DNA of 64,000 nucleotides from an uncultured Sulfitobacter sp. (GCF_947499945.1 NZ_CANMQD010000002.1:248001-312000); one strand, 5' to 3'; shown: positions 45,643-55,867, counted from the stretch's first letter. The notes: generated by a model from the sequence alone, not told the origin. A program made the numbers and translations.

Positions 45643-46073
45643 GCCCCCGTAATCCTCGGCGCCTGCACATTGAATGTGCCAGTCTTGAGGATGAGCACAA
45701 TCCAGTTGATCCCGTTTGAATGTCGAATGCTCACGTGGATAAATCCTAAGTCGTGTGAAATAATCTTAGTGCTCTATAAACAGGTAGAATTTGTCCATTA
45801 AGTGGCAAAAATTCAAAGTCCATCACTGTTCAGGACCATATTGCACTCAACCGCCAGACTTTTGCGCCGTTGAACATCTATAGGTCAACCGACGCCATTC
45901 AAGTCAGGGAAAAAAACTGAGAAATCCCCTTGCCGGAGGGTGTCACGTTAGCGACCCTAAATTGTCATGATGTTGTTTTAAGATGTCGGGACAACTGGGT
46001 AACGCTATCCCGTGATCAATACGTCATCAGACCCGAACGCAGGCTGTTAGGGTTTTTAGAAAAGAGGCGACAC
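45643..46073. other. Divergent regulatory gap between PP2C and H-NOX genes
   Basis: 431 nt with no supportable gene. It must carry promoters for the polysaccharide operon (minus) and the H-NOX operon (plus). I did not find a clear FNR/NnrR-type inverted repeat, nor a terminator. Confidence 0.5.
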
Positions 46074-46616
46074 ATGAAGGGCACGATCTTTGTAGAGCTG
46101 GTAAGCATGGCAGAAGACGCGTTTGGCGAAGACGTCGTTGACCTCGTGCTCGACAAAGTAGACCTCAAGAATGACGGGGCGTTTACCACCGTGGGCAACT
46201 ACCCCTGCTCGGAGCTAATCAAAATCGTCATGGCCTTCAGCGAGCATTCCGGCATCAGCGCCGAAGTGCTCCAAAGGAAGTTTGGTCATTGGATGATGGA
46301 CCACTTTACTGAAAACTATGCTGAGTTTTTCACAGGAAAACATGACAGTTTCTCGCTTCTCGAAGCCGTCGATGGTGAGATTCATGTCGATGTCAAAAAG
46401 CTCTACCCCGATGCTGAGCTGCCCGTATTTGAGACAGATCGCCTTGCCGACAAGCATTTGAAGCTCACCTATTCCTCGCCACGGCCTTTGGTCGAGTTTT
46501 GCCATGGCATGGTCGAGGCCTGTCTTGAGCGGTATAAAGAGACAGCCGCAATCGAACGCTGTCCCGTTTCAGGCAGAACAAATGCAACTCTGTTCGATAT
46601 CCGCCTGAACCAATAA
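46074..46616 (+). CDS. H-NOX heme nitric-oxide/oxygen sensor
   Basis: 180 residues from ATG 46074 (GAGG upstream); a longer open frame from 45930 is not conserved in style. It begins [20 protein letters not shown], the usual H-NOX start. The proximal heme histidine lies in [18 protein letters not shown], and YSSPRPL is the Y-x-S-x-R motif that binds heme propionates. It is a soluble gas sensor, normally for NO in such bacteria. It is 14 nt upstream of a soluble hybrid histidine kinase, the common H-NOX partner. Confidence 0.94.
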   Translation: MKGTIFVELVSMAEDAFGEDVVDLVLDKVDLKNDGAFTTVGNYPCSELIKIVMAFSEHSGISAEVLQRKFGHWMMDHFTENYAEFFTGKHDSFSLLEAVDGEIHVDVKKLYPDAELPVFETDRLADKHLKLTYSSPRPLVEFCHGMVEACLERYKETAAIERCPVSGRTNATLFDIRLNQ

Positions 46617-46630
46617 AGCAGCCCGAGCAA

Positions 46631-48361
46631 ATGAACGATACTCAAAGTCATATCGATGACCGCGTATCGCGCCGACGCTATCAGCGTGAGCGCGCGGCCC
46701 GTCAGGAAGCAGAGCAATTGCTGGAGGCGAAGAGCCGCGAACTTTATCGTGCAAACCAACAGCTAAGTGATCGATCTGCCCATCTCGAAGAGGCCGTTCG
46801 GGCGCGCACTGCGGAACTGGAGCAGGCCCTTGAGCAGGCCGAAGCCGCAGGCAAAGCAAAAAGCAGGTTTGTCGCCACCATGAGCCATGAAATTCGCACC
46901 CCGCTGGGCGGTATGCTAGGCATGATCGATCTGCTGGCAATGGACGAGACAGATGTGGGCAAGCAGGAACTGCTGAAATATGCCGCCAGCGCAGGAACTG
47001 GCCTCAGCCGCATCGTCAATGATGTGCTCGACTTCTCCAAGATGGAAGCAGGCGTGTTCATCTTCGAGGAAGAACGCGTAGATGTGCGCGCGTTGATCGA
47101 AAGTGTGTGCATGTTGGCCAACTCAAGCGAGATCAACGTCAACAGAACTATCCAAGCCGAAATAGGCGACAGCGTCCCTGTGATATTTCTCGGGGATGCA
47201 ACGCGCATTCGTCAAGTGATCTCGAACCTTATCAACAACGCAGTGCGCTATTCCACTGATGGCCCCATCATCATAAGAGCGACCGCAGCCTCGCACGAGA
47301 AGGGCGCACTCTTGCGCGTCGAAGTCGAGGATTTCGGCGTCGGTATTTCGGAGGTTGGCATTCAAAACCTGTTCAAGGACTTCTCCCAAATCGCAAATCC
47401 CCTTTCTGCCGCAGCACAAGGCACCGGCTTGGGCTTGGCCATCTGTAAACGAATCCTTGAGGGATGCGGCGGGACAGTCGGCGTGAAAAGTGCGCTGGGC
47501 AAAGGGTCAACATTCTGGTTCGAGTTGCCCGTCGAAATCGGCGCGCCTCTCGCGACCAAACCCGCATCAATCGACGTGCCCAAAGCAACAAGCAATATCC
47601 TTGCTGGTAAACGCGTTTTGATTGCCGAAGACAACATCATCAATCAAAAGCTATTGCTCACATATGCCGAGCGTATGAATCTGATTGCACATCTTGCGGA
47701 GAATGGGCGCATCGCGTTGAATATGTTTGATCCTGCAAAGTTTGATCTGGTCTTGATGGATGTCGCCATGCCGGAAATGGACGGGCTTGAGGCCACACGC
47801 CGCATCCGGATGAAATGGGGCAATGTGCCGATGCCTCCTTTTCTTGCGCTTACGGCCCATGTCATGGATGCTGTCGAGGACGAGGCGGCCTTGGTGGGAA
47901 TTGATACAATCTTGTCCAAACCAATCCCGTTTGAGGAACTGAAGTCAAAGCTGGAATCCGCGCTAACAAGATGTGGGAACAAGGGGCAAAACGAAGTGAC
48001 CAAACCTGTTGAAGCCGCCCATGAAACAAGCGCTGCAAAAGCTTTCTCCCGAATGGCGCCTGCCACTGTGACCGAGATGCTGACGATCTTTTCCGAGGAG
48101 AAACTCGTCGACCTTGTGCGAAAATATATGACTGACACGTCCGAGCGTTTTGACAAGGTTATCGTGGCTGCCGCTGCCCAAGATGCGAAAACTATAAGTG
48201 AGCAGGCTCATTCCATCAAAGGCTCATCGCTTGTTCTTGGATTTACCAACATGGCGGAAATGGCGCGCGATCTTGAGCACCGCGCAAGAGAAGGTCAGCC
48301 CTGTGATGATCTTATCACGCTGATAATAGCAGAATTGGCCGATCTTGGCACCTGCCTGTGA
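46631..48361 (+). CDS. Soluble hybrid histidine kinase, H-NOX partner (HisKA–HATPase–REC–Hpt)
   Basis: 576 residues and no membrane helix. An N-terminal coiled coil (residues about 15–80) leads into HisKA with [20 protein letters not shown], HATPase with [12 protein letters not shown] and [13 protein letters not shown], receiver with [15 protein letters not shown] and [14 protein letters not shown], and a C-terminal Hpt with [17 protein letters not shown] proteins usually inhibit such kinases when NO is bound. The Hpt could pass phosphate to the response-regulator phosphatase encoded divergently; this is inference. Confidence 0.93.
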   Translation: MNDTQSHIDDRVSRRRYQRERAARQEAEQLLEAKSRELYRANQQLSDRSAHLEEAVRARTAELEQALEQAEAAGKAKSRFVATMSHEIRTPLGGMLGMIDLLAMDETDVGKQELLKYAASAGTGLSRIVNDVLDFSKMEAGVFIFEEERVDVRALIESVCMLANSSEINVNRTIQAEIGDSVPVIFLGDATRIRQVISNLINNAVRYSTDGPIIIRATAASHEKGALLRVEVEDFGVGISEVGIQNLFKDFSQIANPLSAAAQGTGLGLAICKRILEGCGGTVGVKSALGKGSTFWFELPVEIGAPLATKPASIDVPKATSNILAGKRVLIAEDNIINQKLLLTYAERMNLIAHLAENGRIALNMFDPAKFDLVLMDVAMPEMDGLEATRRIRMKWGNVPMPPFLALTAHVMDAVEDEAALVGIDTILSKPIPFEELKSKLESALTRCGNKGQNEVTKPVEAAHETSAAKAFSRMAPATVTEMLTIFSEEKLVDLVRKYMTDTSERFDKVIVAAAAQDAKTISEQAHSIKGSSLVLGFTNMAEMARDLEHRAREGQPCDDLITLIIAELADLGTCL

Positions 48362-48368
48362 TCGGGGT

Positions 48369-49838
48369 TCAGAACTTGAACTTGTAAGAGACGGAGACCG
48401 TGCCTCCCAACAGTCCTTCACCCGAGCTGTTGCTCCTGTTCCAGAAGAAGCGGTTGTTGGCATAGTTGCTATAGGTCACGCTCCAGTCGTCATTGACCCT
48501 GTAACTTGCGCTATAGGCAAAGTCCGCATCATAGCTTTCCTGTTTGCCAGAGAAATAGGCATAGGCCGTACCGCTGATCCGTAACTTGTCTGTCACAGCA
48601 TAGCTGCACGTCAGGTTCGCAGTGGTATCTTTGGGGTTCGGCAACCCGATGCTGGCCGAGCAGCCGATAGTTTTTTCATTCGGCAAAGAGATGCGCGGCA
48701 GCTTGTAACTTGCCCGCAACGTGCCAGAGGTGAGCGAGTCGACAAATGCGCTGCTCGAGTTGTCAAAGCGGCCAGAATAGTTGGAATAGCCAAGCGTAAT
48801 CTTATCCGTTGCACGGTATGTAATCGCGTATGTGAATTCCGCGTCCGAGGGTGATTTCTCGTGCTTGTCTGCGTAGCCGATGATGGAAAGGCGCAGCGAT
48901 AGTTTCTCACTCAGCTTTGCCCCGCACCCCAGACTGGCACGCGGTTTGCCAAATCGCTCCGAGCCGGTTTTGTGGTTCCTATAGCGTAACGTGACGCTCC
49001 CAGTGATAGAACAGGCAAGGTTGATGCGTTGGAAAAACGTCTTCTCGGGTGCTGCGCTCTGCGTCACTTCTGGTGTGTTCTGAACGGCTGTGCGCGAAAC
49101 AGGTTTGGCAGCCTCGGATACCCGTACAGAGATTGGCTTATCCTTTTTGCGCGACGCGGCCGGCAGTTTTGGTGCTGACTTGGATGGCTTGGCAATCTTG
49201 TTTACAGGAGCGGGCGACACTTTTGCTGCGTTCTCAACGGGCTCATCCTCCTGTGCAGTGTCAAGTGCTGGCGCGGCCGTCACGATAACGGGTGCTGGTT
49301 CAACGGAGGGATCATCAGCCTTAAGTTCTTGTGGCGCAGAACCCGTCCCCGCAAGAACCCATTGAGCCAGATATCGCGCAAGTGCGTCACCATCTGGCGC
49401 AACAGGCATCGCAGGCTTGGGAGCGTTGACAGCCTTCACAGTCACATCTGCCGCACCAACGCCCGTAATGATACACGAGATGCCGGTGGTGCAACTTAAC
49501 CGGTACAGCACGGAACGCGTGTCTTCTGCCCGCATGATCTTGCCCGACCCGTTCGGAAACAGAACATAGCGTAGCCCGTTTACGTCACCTTGTTGGTAGC
49601 GCGAGGCATGCCGCGCGCTGGGCAGGTCCACAATAATTTCGTTGGCCGAAGGGACGGCAAGGTTGGCCGTATCCACAACAACTGTCCGCGCTTCAACTGC
49701 GGAAACCAGTTCGGGTTCTGCCACAGGATTTCCCTGCGCATTGCTTTGCGCGCTCCCGACAGACGGAAGCACCAGCGCTGCCAAAGTAACGTGTATTATG
49801 TTTCGCAACGGGTTCACCGTTTTGCTTCCAGACCGCAC
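48369..49838 (-). CDS. Outer-membrane beta-barrel protein with N-terminal secreted domain
   Basis: 489 residues, GTG start; an in-frame GTG seven codons later is also possible. It has a signal peptide (VTLAALVLPSVGSAQ). Residues about 25–165 form a soluble domain; about 165–275 are a Pro/Ala/Lys-rich linker. The last 215 residues are alternating beta strands (SVTLRYRNHKTG, ITLGYSNYSGRF, YSNYANNRFFW) ending in Phe (SYKFKF), as outer-membrane barrels do. It is convergent with the H-NOX kinase (7 nt apart). It could be the outer-membrane exit for the polysaccharide of the neighbouring operon, but no family was recognised. Confidence 0.75.
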   Translation of the reverse strand: MRSGSKTVNPLRNIIHVTLAALVLPSVGSAQSNAQGNPVAEPELVSAVEARTVVVDTANLAVPSANEIIVDLPSARHASRYQQGDVNGLRYVLFPNGSGKIMRAEDTRSVLYRLSCTTGISCIITGVGAADVTVKAVNAPKPAMPVAPDGDALARYLAQWVLAGTGSAPQELKADDPSVEPAPVIVTAAPALDTAQEDEPVENAAKVSPAPVNKIAKPSKSAPKLPAASRKKDKPISVRVSEAAKPVSRTAVQNTPEVTQSAAPEKTFFQRINLACSITGSVTLRYRNHKTGSERFGKPRASLGCGAKLSEKLSLRLSIIGYADKHEKSPSDAEFTYAITYRATDKITLGYSNYSGRFDNSSSAFVDSLTSGTLRASYKLPRISLPNEKTIGCSASIGLPNPKDTTANLTCSYAVTDKLRISGTAYAYFSGKQESYDADFAYSASYRVNDDWSVTYSNYANNRFFWNRSNSSGEGLLGGTVSVSYKFKF

Positions 49839-50281
49839 ATCGCTCTAAATTCCACAGACGTCCACGCACAAACAGGCTGCATGCCTTTATACCTCAATCT
49901 TGCCTCAAGCCCGCGTGTCACTTTAAAAAGTGGCACGTATTTGTCGCCCGTAGACATTTGAATTCATTTATACAGAGTTGTTGCAAATACCGCGCCCTTT
50001 TGGTTGTGCGGACTGCACTCTTGGCGGGTGCATCGCAAAATTACCACTTCGGGGCAATCTCCTCGCAGGCTAAACTACCGCCCTGCCCAAACCGTCGATC
50101 CGACAGGAGAGCCGACCTATCCGTTTGGGTCATCTCTTATCTGTTTGCCAAACTGCCCAAGCGGATTTCCCAACGCCATAAAGCATCAACGGCCTTGCTC
50201 AAACGCAATCACGCAGTCTGAGGGTCAGGCCACGACACGCTGAGCGAGATGCTTGCTCTGAGAAATTCAAAAGGAAACGAC
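49839..50281. promoter_or_regulatory. Divergent gap with 22-bp imperfect palindrome at 49915–49936
   Basis: The gap between the barrel gene and the third RTX gene holds GTGTCACTTT-AA-AAAGTGGCAC (10-bp arms, one G·T pair). It has no T-run in either direction and looks more like an operator than a terminator. No gene is supported in the remaining sequence; short open frames there lack ribosome sites. Confidence 0.45.
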
Positions 50282-52729
50282 ATGACGATTGACCTCAGCA
50301 ACGATGCATTCGAGTTCACCGGCACCGCCATAAATGACATCATGGGCGATGGATTTAACAACATCGACGGCGCGGTCTTATCCGTCGCCGCACAGGATGC
50401 CATTCGGATCAACGGTAATCAGGGCGACGACGAGATCACAACAGGTCGTGGCAACGATCTCGCCGCTGGCGATATGGTCGGCGCAGAATGGACCCTCGTC
50501 GACGGCACATGGACCTATAATCAGGCCGCAGTGGTACACAGCACATATGGCGCAAACACCTCCTTCAATGACATCATCACCACAGGCGCAGGCAATGACG
50601 TGCTGCTGGGCAATGGCGGCAACGACCTGCTGTTTTCGGGCGCAGGAAATGACATCGTAAATGCGGGCTCTGGCAATGATCGCGCCTTCGCAGGTCTGGG
50701 CAATGATACGGTCAACCTTGAGCAGGGCAATGATTACGCCGAGGCGGGTCTGGGCAATGACATCGTCAACGGCGGTGCTGGCAATGATGTGATCTATGGC
50801 GATCTGGCGGGTGATAATCTGCTGGCCCGCGCGCGTGATGATGCCTCTACTTTTACAGCATTGGCACAAGGCGGGGCATGGGCCATTACCGACAACCAAA
50901 GCACAACAGAAATCTCGCAATCCGCTGCAACAGTCGCAGGAAAGACATATACAATCGCCTTTGATCTCGCCGCAAACTTTTCCGCAGGCAACTCCTCAGC
51001 CACAGTCGAAGTCATCTGGAACGGCGAAGTCGTCGACACGGTCGAGACAACGTCAGGCGCCTACGAGACGTTCGAAGTCGACGTTGTCAGCACGGGAAAT
51101 GGGGGCGCGTTGAGCTTTCGCGCTGTTGAGGGATCAGATGGCATCTCCTACAATTTCGACGGTCCGATCATTTCCTATGAAACGACTGTCTCCTTCGGGG
51201 GGGACGCGATCACGGTAGACGCATTCGCCGCAGGCCAGTCCAATCTCTATCAGGTCATCAACGGACAACTGAACGTCTTTGATGCTGAAAAAAATGAATA
51301 CACTGTCATCGGCGATGCACCCGATTTGCGCATCAACGCTGTTGGCTTCAACATCGAAGACAATCTCATCTACGGCGTGGCAAAATCCAGCGGTCTGGAT
51401 GCGCTGGGCAATCAGGTCAACAGCTCCGACATCGTCATGATTGACGCCAGCGGCGACGCCTACCGCGTGGGCGACGGGTTTTACGGCGATTATGTCGGTG
51501 ACTTCGATGCAGAAGGCAACCTGTGGACCTTCCACTCCGGCTTGAACCGCATCAGCGTTGTCGATGTCGACAACTTCGACGCGGATGGCAATCCCGTGAT
51601 CCAGCATTTCCACTTCCCCAGCGACATGTTCACAGACCGCACATACGATATCGCTTTCAACGCCGAGCAAAACTGCTTCCTCGCGGTGGTGGCACCGGAT
51701 CACAATGGCGGCCATGGGCGTGTGGTGCGGATCGATACCAGCACTGTGACCGATGGCGGCACACCGACATTCTCCGAGCTTGAAATCACCGGCACCCTCC
51801 ACGGTGATACAATGCTCGATGGTATGCCGCGCGGCGCGTATGGCGCAGTATTCTTCGATGCGGATGGCAATCTCTACTTCGGTCTGAATAATGGTGATCA
51901 CGACCTTGATCAATCCACCTCCACCCAAGGCGGCATTTTCCGCATCAATATGGATTGGCACACGGGCGAAGCATTCGCCGAATTCATGGCCGAAACGGTC
52001 TCAACAGGCTCGAACGATGGTGCCGTCGATCCCCGCTCTGCCGATGCCTTCGCCGAGATTGACGCAGAAGCGGCCGTTTTGTTGCGTGGCCCGACATTGA
52101 CCCAAGTGGAGGGCGGCAACGACACCCTGCGCGGGGGGGAAGGGAACGACGAAATCTACGGCAATGCAGGTGCCGATGACATCAATGGCGGTGCGGGAAA
52201 TGATATGCTGTCTGGCGATCAGGGCGATGATTTGATTTCGGGCGGATCAGGCAACGACGAACTGCTCGGCGGTGAAGGCAACGACAGCTTGCGTGGTGAA
52301 GCAGGAGATGATGCGCTTAACAGTGGCGAAGGAAGTGATTATCTCGCTGGCGGCTCAGGCGATGATGCTTTGATCGGCGGGGCGGGCACTGACAAGATTG
52401 TCGGCGGAACGGGCGCAGACGAAATTCACGGCGGCGCAGGCAATGACAAACTTTGGGGTGGCAACTGGAGCGGTGATTCCACCGCAGATACATTTGTATT
52501 CGAAGCGGGCGATGGTCAGGATTTTGTCTTTGATTTTGAAGCAGGCACAGACATCCTCGATCTGAGCGCCTTTGGTACAGATCTTGCAGAAGTCACAGAC
52601 GCTGCACGCGATGAAGGGTGGGCAACAATCATCGACCTGTCCCAACTCGCCGCTGGCCAAGCAGGCGACCAAATCACACTCCTGTCCGCAGAATTGGCAG
52701 CGCTTGAAAGCGAAAGCTTTATCTTCTGA
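50282..52729 (+). CDS. RTX protein with internal beta-propeller-like domain
   Basis: 815 residues from ATG 50282 (AAAGGAAACGAC upstream). Layout: a first RTX block (about residues 95–175, e.g. GNGGNDLLFSGAGNDIV), a beta-sandwich region (about 180–310), a central domain (about 310–590) with repeats such as AVGFNIEDNLIYGVAKSSG and VGDFDAEGNLWTFHSG that looks like a DUF6923-type propeller, a second RTX block (about 610–740) and an acidic C-terminal secretion-signal region. No N-terminal signal peptide, consistent with type I secretion. Probably an extracellular or surface protein; function unknown. Confidence 0.88.
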   Translation: MTIDLSNDAFEFTGTAINDIMGDGFNNIDGAVLSVAAQDAIRINGNQGDDEITTGRGNDLAAGDMVGAEWTLVDGTWTYNQAAVVHSTYGANTSFNDIITTGAGNDVLLGNGGNDLLFSGAGNDIVNAGSGNDRAFAGLGNDTVNLEQGNDYAEAGLGNDIVNGGAGNDVIYGDLAGDNLLARARDDASTFTALAQGGAWAITDNQSTTEISQSAATVAGKTYTIAFDLAANFSAGNSSATVEVIWNGEVVDTVETTSGAYETFEVDVVSTGNGGALSFRAVEGSDGISYNFDGPIISYETTVSFGGDAITVDAFAAGQSNLYQVINGQLNVFDAEKNEYTVIGDAPDLRINAVGFNIEDNLIYGVAKSSGLDALGNQVNSSDIVMIDASGDAYRVGDGFYGDYVGDFDAEGNLWTFHSGLNRISVVDVDNFDADGNPVIQHFHFPSDMFTDRTYDIAFNAEQNCFLAVVAPDHNGGHGRVVRIDTSTVTDGGTPTFSELEITGTLHGDTMLDGMPRGAYGAVFFDADGNLYFGLNNGDHDLDQSTSTQGGIFRINMDWHTGEAFAEFMAETVSTGSNDGAVDPRSADAFAEIDAEAAVLLRGPTLTQVEGGNDTLRGGEGNDEIYGNAGADDINGGAGNDMLSGDQGDDLISGGSGNDELLGGEGNDSLRGEAGDDALNSGEGSDYLAGGSGDDALIGGAGTDKIVGGTGADEIHGGAGNDKLWGGNWSGDSTADTFVFEAGDGQDFVFDFEAGTDILDLSAFGTDLAEVTDAARDEGWATIIDLSQLAAGQAGDQITLLSAELAALESESFIF

Positions 52730-52830
52730 TCCCTTCTGTGCGCCCGATGACTTGGAAAAGACGTCGGGCGTTAGCGCAGCAACGGTTTATTGAAAACTCA
52801 GTCAAACCAGAAAGCTGCATCAGCAGTAAC

Positions 52831-52863
52831 GAAACAGCCCGCGCAAACTGCGCGGGCTGTTTC
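52831..52863. terminator. Bidirectional hairpin between RTX gene and tRNA-fMet
   Basis: A perfect 15-bp stem GAAACAGCCCGCGCA / TGCGCGGGCTGTTTC with a 3-nt loop. It lies 8 nt after the 3' end of the minus-strand tRNA and 101 nt after the RTX stop, so it can end transcription of both. An imperfect copy is present at 32.87 kb. Confidence 0.85.
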
Positions 52864-52871
52864 CGGTTGAT

Positions 52872-52948
<77 letters not shown>

Positions 52949-53126
52949 CCAATGAGGGTTCTCTAAGTCATGATGAGGAGGACAGCAACCCGATATTTTG
53001 AAAATTTGGTCAAAATCCAAGTATTTTATTTGAAGCGGTAAGCTTGGGGTTTCTTAATGAGTGCATGACTACCTCATTGGTGGTGGAATGTGAAAAAATT
53101 CCTCTGCTGTTGTATTACAACTATCT

Positions 53127-54530
53127 TCAAAGCGTGTTGATTTCCTCCTGCATCTTAGCCGCTTTAGCCAAGTCCTGTTTTAGCAACTCACGCAGCGCTG
53201 TTGGGCCATCGCTGCGCAGGATAGCGGAGGGATGTAGTGTGATCAAAACGGGGATACCCTCGCGCCCGCGCTCGACCCGCCCGCGCCGTGCCATCAGCGC
53301 CGTACCATCCCCCGTGAGCGCCAGCGCTGCAGTAGCGCCCAATGCAAGGATGAAGGCAGGCTGAACGAGGGCAATCTCCTGCTCCAGCCAGAGCCGACAA
53401 GCCTCCACTTCGCTGCGATGCGGGCTTTGGTGGATGCGCCGCTTACCCCTTGGAGAAAATTTGAAATGCTTGACGGCATTGGTCACATAAGCTGCGTGAC
53501 GGTCGAGGCCTGCCTCGCTCATTATAGCATCAAGCAATTGCCCTGCAGGACCGACAAAAGGCACACCCTCAAGATCCTCACGATCACCGGGTTGCTCTCC
53601 CACAATCATCAAGGGCGAATCGAGTGGCCCTACACCCAATACTGCTTGCGTTGCTTGTGCGCCTATCGGACACCGCGCACAGGCATGTAGATCGTGGGCT
53701 TCATCGCGCGTCGGCAGACGCTCCAATATCCGCTCGGCGCGGATGGGGGGTAGGGTCGGGGCATCCTCCTGCATTTTGCGCATTCGCGCTTCTGCTCCCG
53801 CAATCAAGCCAGGAATCAAATCCGCTTCGGGCAGGTTCTTCCAGTATTTCTTGGGCATCTCCGACTGCATCGCCTTCACCTTGAGGCGCGCGGGGTTAAA
53901 GATGTTGGCGTAGTACGTTTTCCAAAGCTCTTCTGTCTCGTCACTCAGATCAAGGCGCTCGCTGGCCACCGCTTCATGGCTCACATCTCCCCCCGCAAAC
54001 CGCGTGGTCACTTCGGGGGTGACAATCACCCAATCCATATCGCCAAACCGCCGCGTGAAAAACGACGCAATCAATTCCTCGATCCGGTGGTCAGGTTCGA
54101 ACCAGCTGATGAATTGCCGCCTGTTCGCGCCATGGGGTGTCACATCGCGAAAACGGACAAAAGCTTTCATTTTGTGCATGTCGCGGCGGACGTTCTTGGC
54201 CCATGCCTCCAATTGTTGCACTTCTGCGTCTGCACGATTTCCCAACAGCCGCGCATTGCCGCGACAGCGCAGCAGCACACGGTAGAGAAGATCATGCACG
54301 CCGCCGGCGCGGTGCGCACAGACCAGTTTGGCCAAAGGTAAAAACGCTGATGGCACTGATATCTCGCGCGGCACGGGCAGGGGAGCGCCGCCACCAAACA
54401 GGCCTTCTTCTTCTCCCTCCAGCGCCCACTCGATATCATCCGCAGGGATGTCATTGCTGGCCAAGGCACGGGCCGCATCGCGCCATGCTTCAAAAGTCGC
54501 CAGTCGCGGCAGGCGAGGGCTATAGATCAA
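53127..54530 (-). CDS. UdgX-family uracil-DNA glycosylase fused to DUF4130
   Basis: 467 residues. The N-terminal half (residues about 1–260) is the DUF4130 'SAM-linked' domain (KMKAFVRFRDV, WVIVTPEVTTRFAGGD, KYWKNLPEADLIPGL). The C-terminal half is a family-4-like UDG with Cys residues for a 4Fe-4S cluster, the active-site GEQPGDREDLEGVPFVGPAG, and KRRIHQSPHRSEV, the UdgX signature. UdgX is known to excise uracil and remain covalently bound through the His of KRRIH. The start overlaps the upstream radical SAM gene by 4 nt. Confidence 0.93.
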   Translation of the reverse strand: MIYSPRLPRLATFEAWRDAARALASNDIPADDIEWALEGEEEGLFGGGAPLPVPREISVPSAFLPLAKLVCAHRAGGVHDLLYRVLLRCRGNARLLGNRADAEVQQLEAWAKNVRRDMHKMKAFVRFRDVTPHGANRRQFISWFEPDHRIEELIASFFTRRFGDMDWVIVTPEVTTRFAGGDVSHEAVASERLDLSDETEELWKTYYANIFNPARLKVKAMQSEMPKKYWKNLPEADLIPGLIAGAEARMRKMQEDAPTLPPIRAERILERLPTRDEAHDLHACARCPIGAQATQAVLGVGPLDSPLMIVGEQPGDREDLEGVPFVGPAGQLLDAIMSEAGLDRHAAYVTNAVKHFKFSPRGKRRIHQSPHRSEVEACRLWLEQEIALVQPAFILALGATAALALTGDGTALMARRGRVERGREGIPVLITLHPSAILRSDGPTALRELLKQDLAKAAKMQEEINTL

Positions 54531-55762
54531 AACAGACTCATCTGCTCGGGTGGGGGGGCAAACCGCGCACGCAAATTGGCTGCGTCGGTCAGTCCGCCAG
54601 GGGACCAGTCGCGAGTAGTGATAAAGGGCTTGGCTTTATTCACCAATGCACCGATGCGTTTGAGATCGCCAAACCCCAACGCACCACTGCGCCGAGCTGA
54701 CAGGATGCGCTGCACCGATTTCGTCCCGAACCCCGGAACACGAAGCAGCATATCCTTGCCTGCACGGTTCACATCCACAGGAAAGACATGTCGGTTGGCT
54801 AAGGCCCACGCCAGTTTAGGATCAATCTCCAGATCCAGCATCCCGTCCGTCGCGGCCGAGGCTATCTCGTCTGCTTGATAGCCATAAAAGCGAAGCAACC
54901 AATCCGCCTGATACAACCGGTGCTCGCGCACCAATGGTGGCTTGATGAGGGGCAAGGAGGCCGTGCTGTCAGGAATGGGCGAAAAGGCTGAATAATAAAC
55001 CCGCTTCAATTTGTATGACGAATAAAGCCGCGTTGAGCTTTGCAAAATAGTGGCGTCATTTGCACCGTCCGCCCCCACGATCAGTTGCGTGCTTTGCCCT
55101 GCCGGCGCAAACTTTGCGCTCCTCCGCCCCGTATGCGTGCGTTCCTTGGCGGCTTGCTTGCGCAGCTCCACCCGCCCCATGGCGCGGCGTATCTCGTTGC
55201 CGTCCTTCTCAGGCGCATAAGCTTTGATTCCCGCATCTGTCGGCAATTCGATGTTCATCGACAAGCGGTCCGCCAACAGGCCAGCTTCCTCGATCAACTC
55301 GGGCGAGGCATCGGGAATCGTTTTGAGATGGATATACCCGCGAAAATTGTGATCCTGCCGCAAACTTCTCGCAATCCTCACCATATCGGCCATCGTATCA
55401 TCAGGGCTCTTGATGATGCCCGACGACAGGAACAAGCCTTCGATATAATTTCGGCGATAAAACTCGGTCGTCAGATGCACGACCTCTTCCACCGTAAACC
55501 GCGCACGCGGCACCTGAGACGACACACGGTTGATGCAATAGGCACAGTCATAAATGCAGAAATTCGTCATCAGGATTTTCAGCAAACTGATACAGCGCCC
55601 GTCAGGCGCGTAGGCATGACAAATCCCCGACCCTTCCGTACTGCCAAGGCCAGTGCCATCCGCGCTATTGCGCTTGCTCGTGCCAGACGACGCACAGCTT
55701 GCGTCGTATTTCGCCGCATCGCTGAGCAGGGCCAGCTTTTCCTGAAGGTTCAATTTTGCCAT
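54527..55762 (-). CDS. Putative DNA modification/repair radical SAM protein
   Basis: 411 residues. The radical SAM cluster motif C-x3-C-x2-C is in FCIYDCAYCINRVSSQVPRA. Downstream are LFLSSGIIKSPDDTMADMVR and a helix-hairpin-helix-like end (LLRVPGFGTKSVQRIL). This is the partner that consistently accompanies UdgX/DUF4130 proteins; the actual substrate is not established. It is the first gene of a two-gene operon. Confidence 0.93.
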   Translation of the reverse strand: MAKLNLQEKLALLSDAAKYDASCASSGTSKRNSADGTGLGSTEGSGICHAYAPDGRCISLLKILMTNFCIYDCAYCINRVSSQVPRARFTVEEVVHLTTEFYRRNYIEGLFLSSGIIKSPDDTMADMVRIARSLRQDHNFRGYIHLKTIPDASPELIEEAGLLADRLSMNIELPTDAGIKAYAPEKDGNEIRRAMGRVELRKQAAKERTHTGRRSAKFAPAGQSTQLIVGADGANDATILQSSTRLYSSYKLKRVYYSAFSPIPDSTASLPLIKPPLVREHRLYQADWLLRFYGYQADEIASAATDGMLDLEIDPKLAWALANRHVFPVDVNRAGKDMLLRVPGFGTKSVQRILSARRSGALGFGDLKRIGALVNKAKPFITTRDWSPGGLTDAANLRARFAPPPEQMSLF

Positions 55763-55867
55763 GATGTTCTTATAATGTTCTCAACCTCCGGCAGGCAAGC
55801 AAATTGAAACGGGAATGTTTATTTTGCATGCGGCGGAACATCGCAGCCTGCATCTGCGTTGAACGAT

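Noticed and set aside
48369-52729. Barrel gene and third RTX gene as a type I secretion pair
   Set aside because: The barrel protein lacks TolC-like helical features, and no ABC transporter or membrane-fusion gene is present; it is more like a polysaccharide or general porin-type barrel.
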